The position numbers and the translations under genes are program-made. The notes beneath the pieces were generated by a model that searched no databases, was not told the origin of the DNA, and saw only the letters and a list, made by a program, of their open reading frames with translations. From CAZHDI01 sp964531285 (GTDB lineage: Bacteria; Pseudomonadota; Alphaproteobacteria; JAJFIK01), in contig CAZHDI010000158.1 of the NCBI GenBank assembly GCA_964531285.1, positions 1-5,088 on the forward strand: a stretch of DNA of 5,088 nucleotides. The letters are read 5' to 3'. Below, piece by piece: positions 4,802-5,088 of this stretch (position 1 is the first letter of the stretch; the number at the start of each line of letters is the position of its first letter).

Positions 4802-5088
4802 ATGGCGTTCGAACGCTGGGATGTGGTGAAAGTACCGGGCTATCTGTTGGGCCTCGACGACGACGCGCCGACACAGTTCGGCGTGGTCGTCTCGTCCAAG
4901 ACCGCCCTTGAGGGCGCGAACCGGTATTGGATCATTCAGATCCCCAATCCGGGGCCGCAAACGCTCGTGCAGGGCGACATGGAAGTCTCCGCCCTGCGCG
5001 GCTACCTGCCCCCGGACCCGGCAATCATCCGCACCAGTTCGATCATCGCCATTCACCGGGACGATCTGGAAGAAGGCTCCGACCGCGC
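4802..5088 (+). CDS. MazF/PemK-like protein, candidate toxin or derivative, partial (3' end beyond window)
   Basis: The first 95 codons are present and the frame is open at the window end. MazF-type toxins are usually about 105-120 residues, so roughly 10-25 are missing. MazF/PemK proteins are SH3-like ribonucleases that cut RNA at short motifs. The resemblance is in pattern: FERWDVVKVPGYL (3-15) matches the opening strand and the usual DVVLVPFPF-type segment, QFGVVVSSKTAL (25-36) matches RPAVVLS, YWIIQIP (42-48) the next strand, and AIIRTSSIIAIHRDDLEEG (74-92) the VRTDQIRTIDRSRL-type end. The catalytic Arg of RPxVVLS aligns with Q25, and the catalytic Thr after the VP strand aligns with P50, so it may be inactive, have another substrate, or use other residues. 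The ATG at 4802 follows GGGGGG (4790-4795) by 6 nt. The upstream AbrB/MazE-like gene is its probable partner. The assignment is by eye. Confidence 0.66.
   Translation, partial: MAFERWDVVKVPGYLLGLDDDAPTQFGVVVSSKTALEGANRYWIIQIPNPGPQTLVQGDMEVSALRGYLPPDPAIIRTSSIIAIHRDDLEEGSDR

Noticed and set aside
4401..4874. Open frame of 157 codons on the minus strand across the divergent intergenic region
   Set aside because: It is in codon register antisense to the 70-codon plus-strand gene, which has a good SD and domain pattern. This frame would also overlap the phoD-like start and its promoter.
4712..5056. Open frame of 114 codons on the minus strand opposite the MazF-like gene
   Set aside because: It is codon-register antisense to the plus-strand frame, with no recognisable domain; the plus-strand frame has a MazF/PemK-like pattern and an SD.

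Overview
This is a GC-rich window, and its third-codon usage and the SucC sequence suggest a proteobacterium, most likely an alphaproteobacterium. That assignment is inference: there is no rRNA or other marker gene here to settle it. I see five genes or gene pairs, and no tRNA, rRNA or CRISPR array.

Layout. (1) Positions 1-844, minus strand: the 5' 281 codons of sucC, the beta subunit of ADP-forming succinyl-CoA synthetase, running off the left edge. A plausible promoter lies about 130 bp upstream of its start. (2) Positions 1042-1722: a REP/RAYT module. A Y1 HUH transposase-like gene (1095-1628, minus) is flanked by three REP hairpins, each led by the tetranucleotide GTAG. One lies beyond the gene's 3' end, and a head-to-head pair lies just upstream of its start. 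(3) Positions 1740-3143, minus: a cytoplasmic TPR-sulfotransferase fusion with intact PAPS-binding motifs. (4) Positions 3329-4432, minus: a compact PhoD-type phosphatase/phosphodiesterase with an apparent Tat signal and lipobox. (5) Positions 4566-5088, plus: two short genes divergent from phoD, an AbrB/MazE-like swapped-hairpin protein followed 23 nt later by a MazF/PemK-like protein cut off by the right edge. Together they resemble a type II toxin-antitoxin operon, but the toxin-like member lacks the two residues used for RNA cleavage in classical MazF.

How the parts relate. sucC is core TCA-cycle metabolism; its partner sucD is expected beyond the left edge. The REP/RAYT module sits between sucC and the sulfotransferase and probably acts as a transcriptional and structural boundary as well as a REP-mobilising unit. 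The sulfotransferase and phosphatase are co-directional but separated by 185 bp, so co-transcription is possible but not shown. The phosphatase and the toxin-antitoxin-like pair diverge from a 133-bp intergenic region holding two inverted repeats and a reasonable phoD promoter.

The most interesting items are the complete REP/RAYT unit, with two REP variants and a hairpin abutting the RAYT ribosome binding site, and the divergent MazEF-like pair. Several long open frames lie antisense to these genes, one of more than 500 codons. All are in exact codon register with the real genes, as expected of GC-rich shadow frames, and are not annotated.
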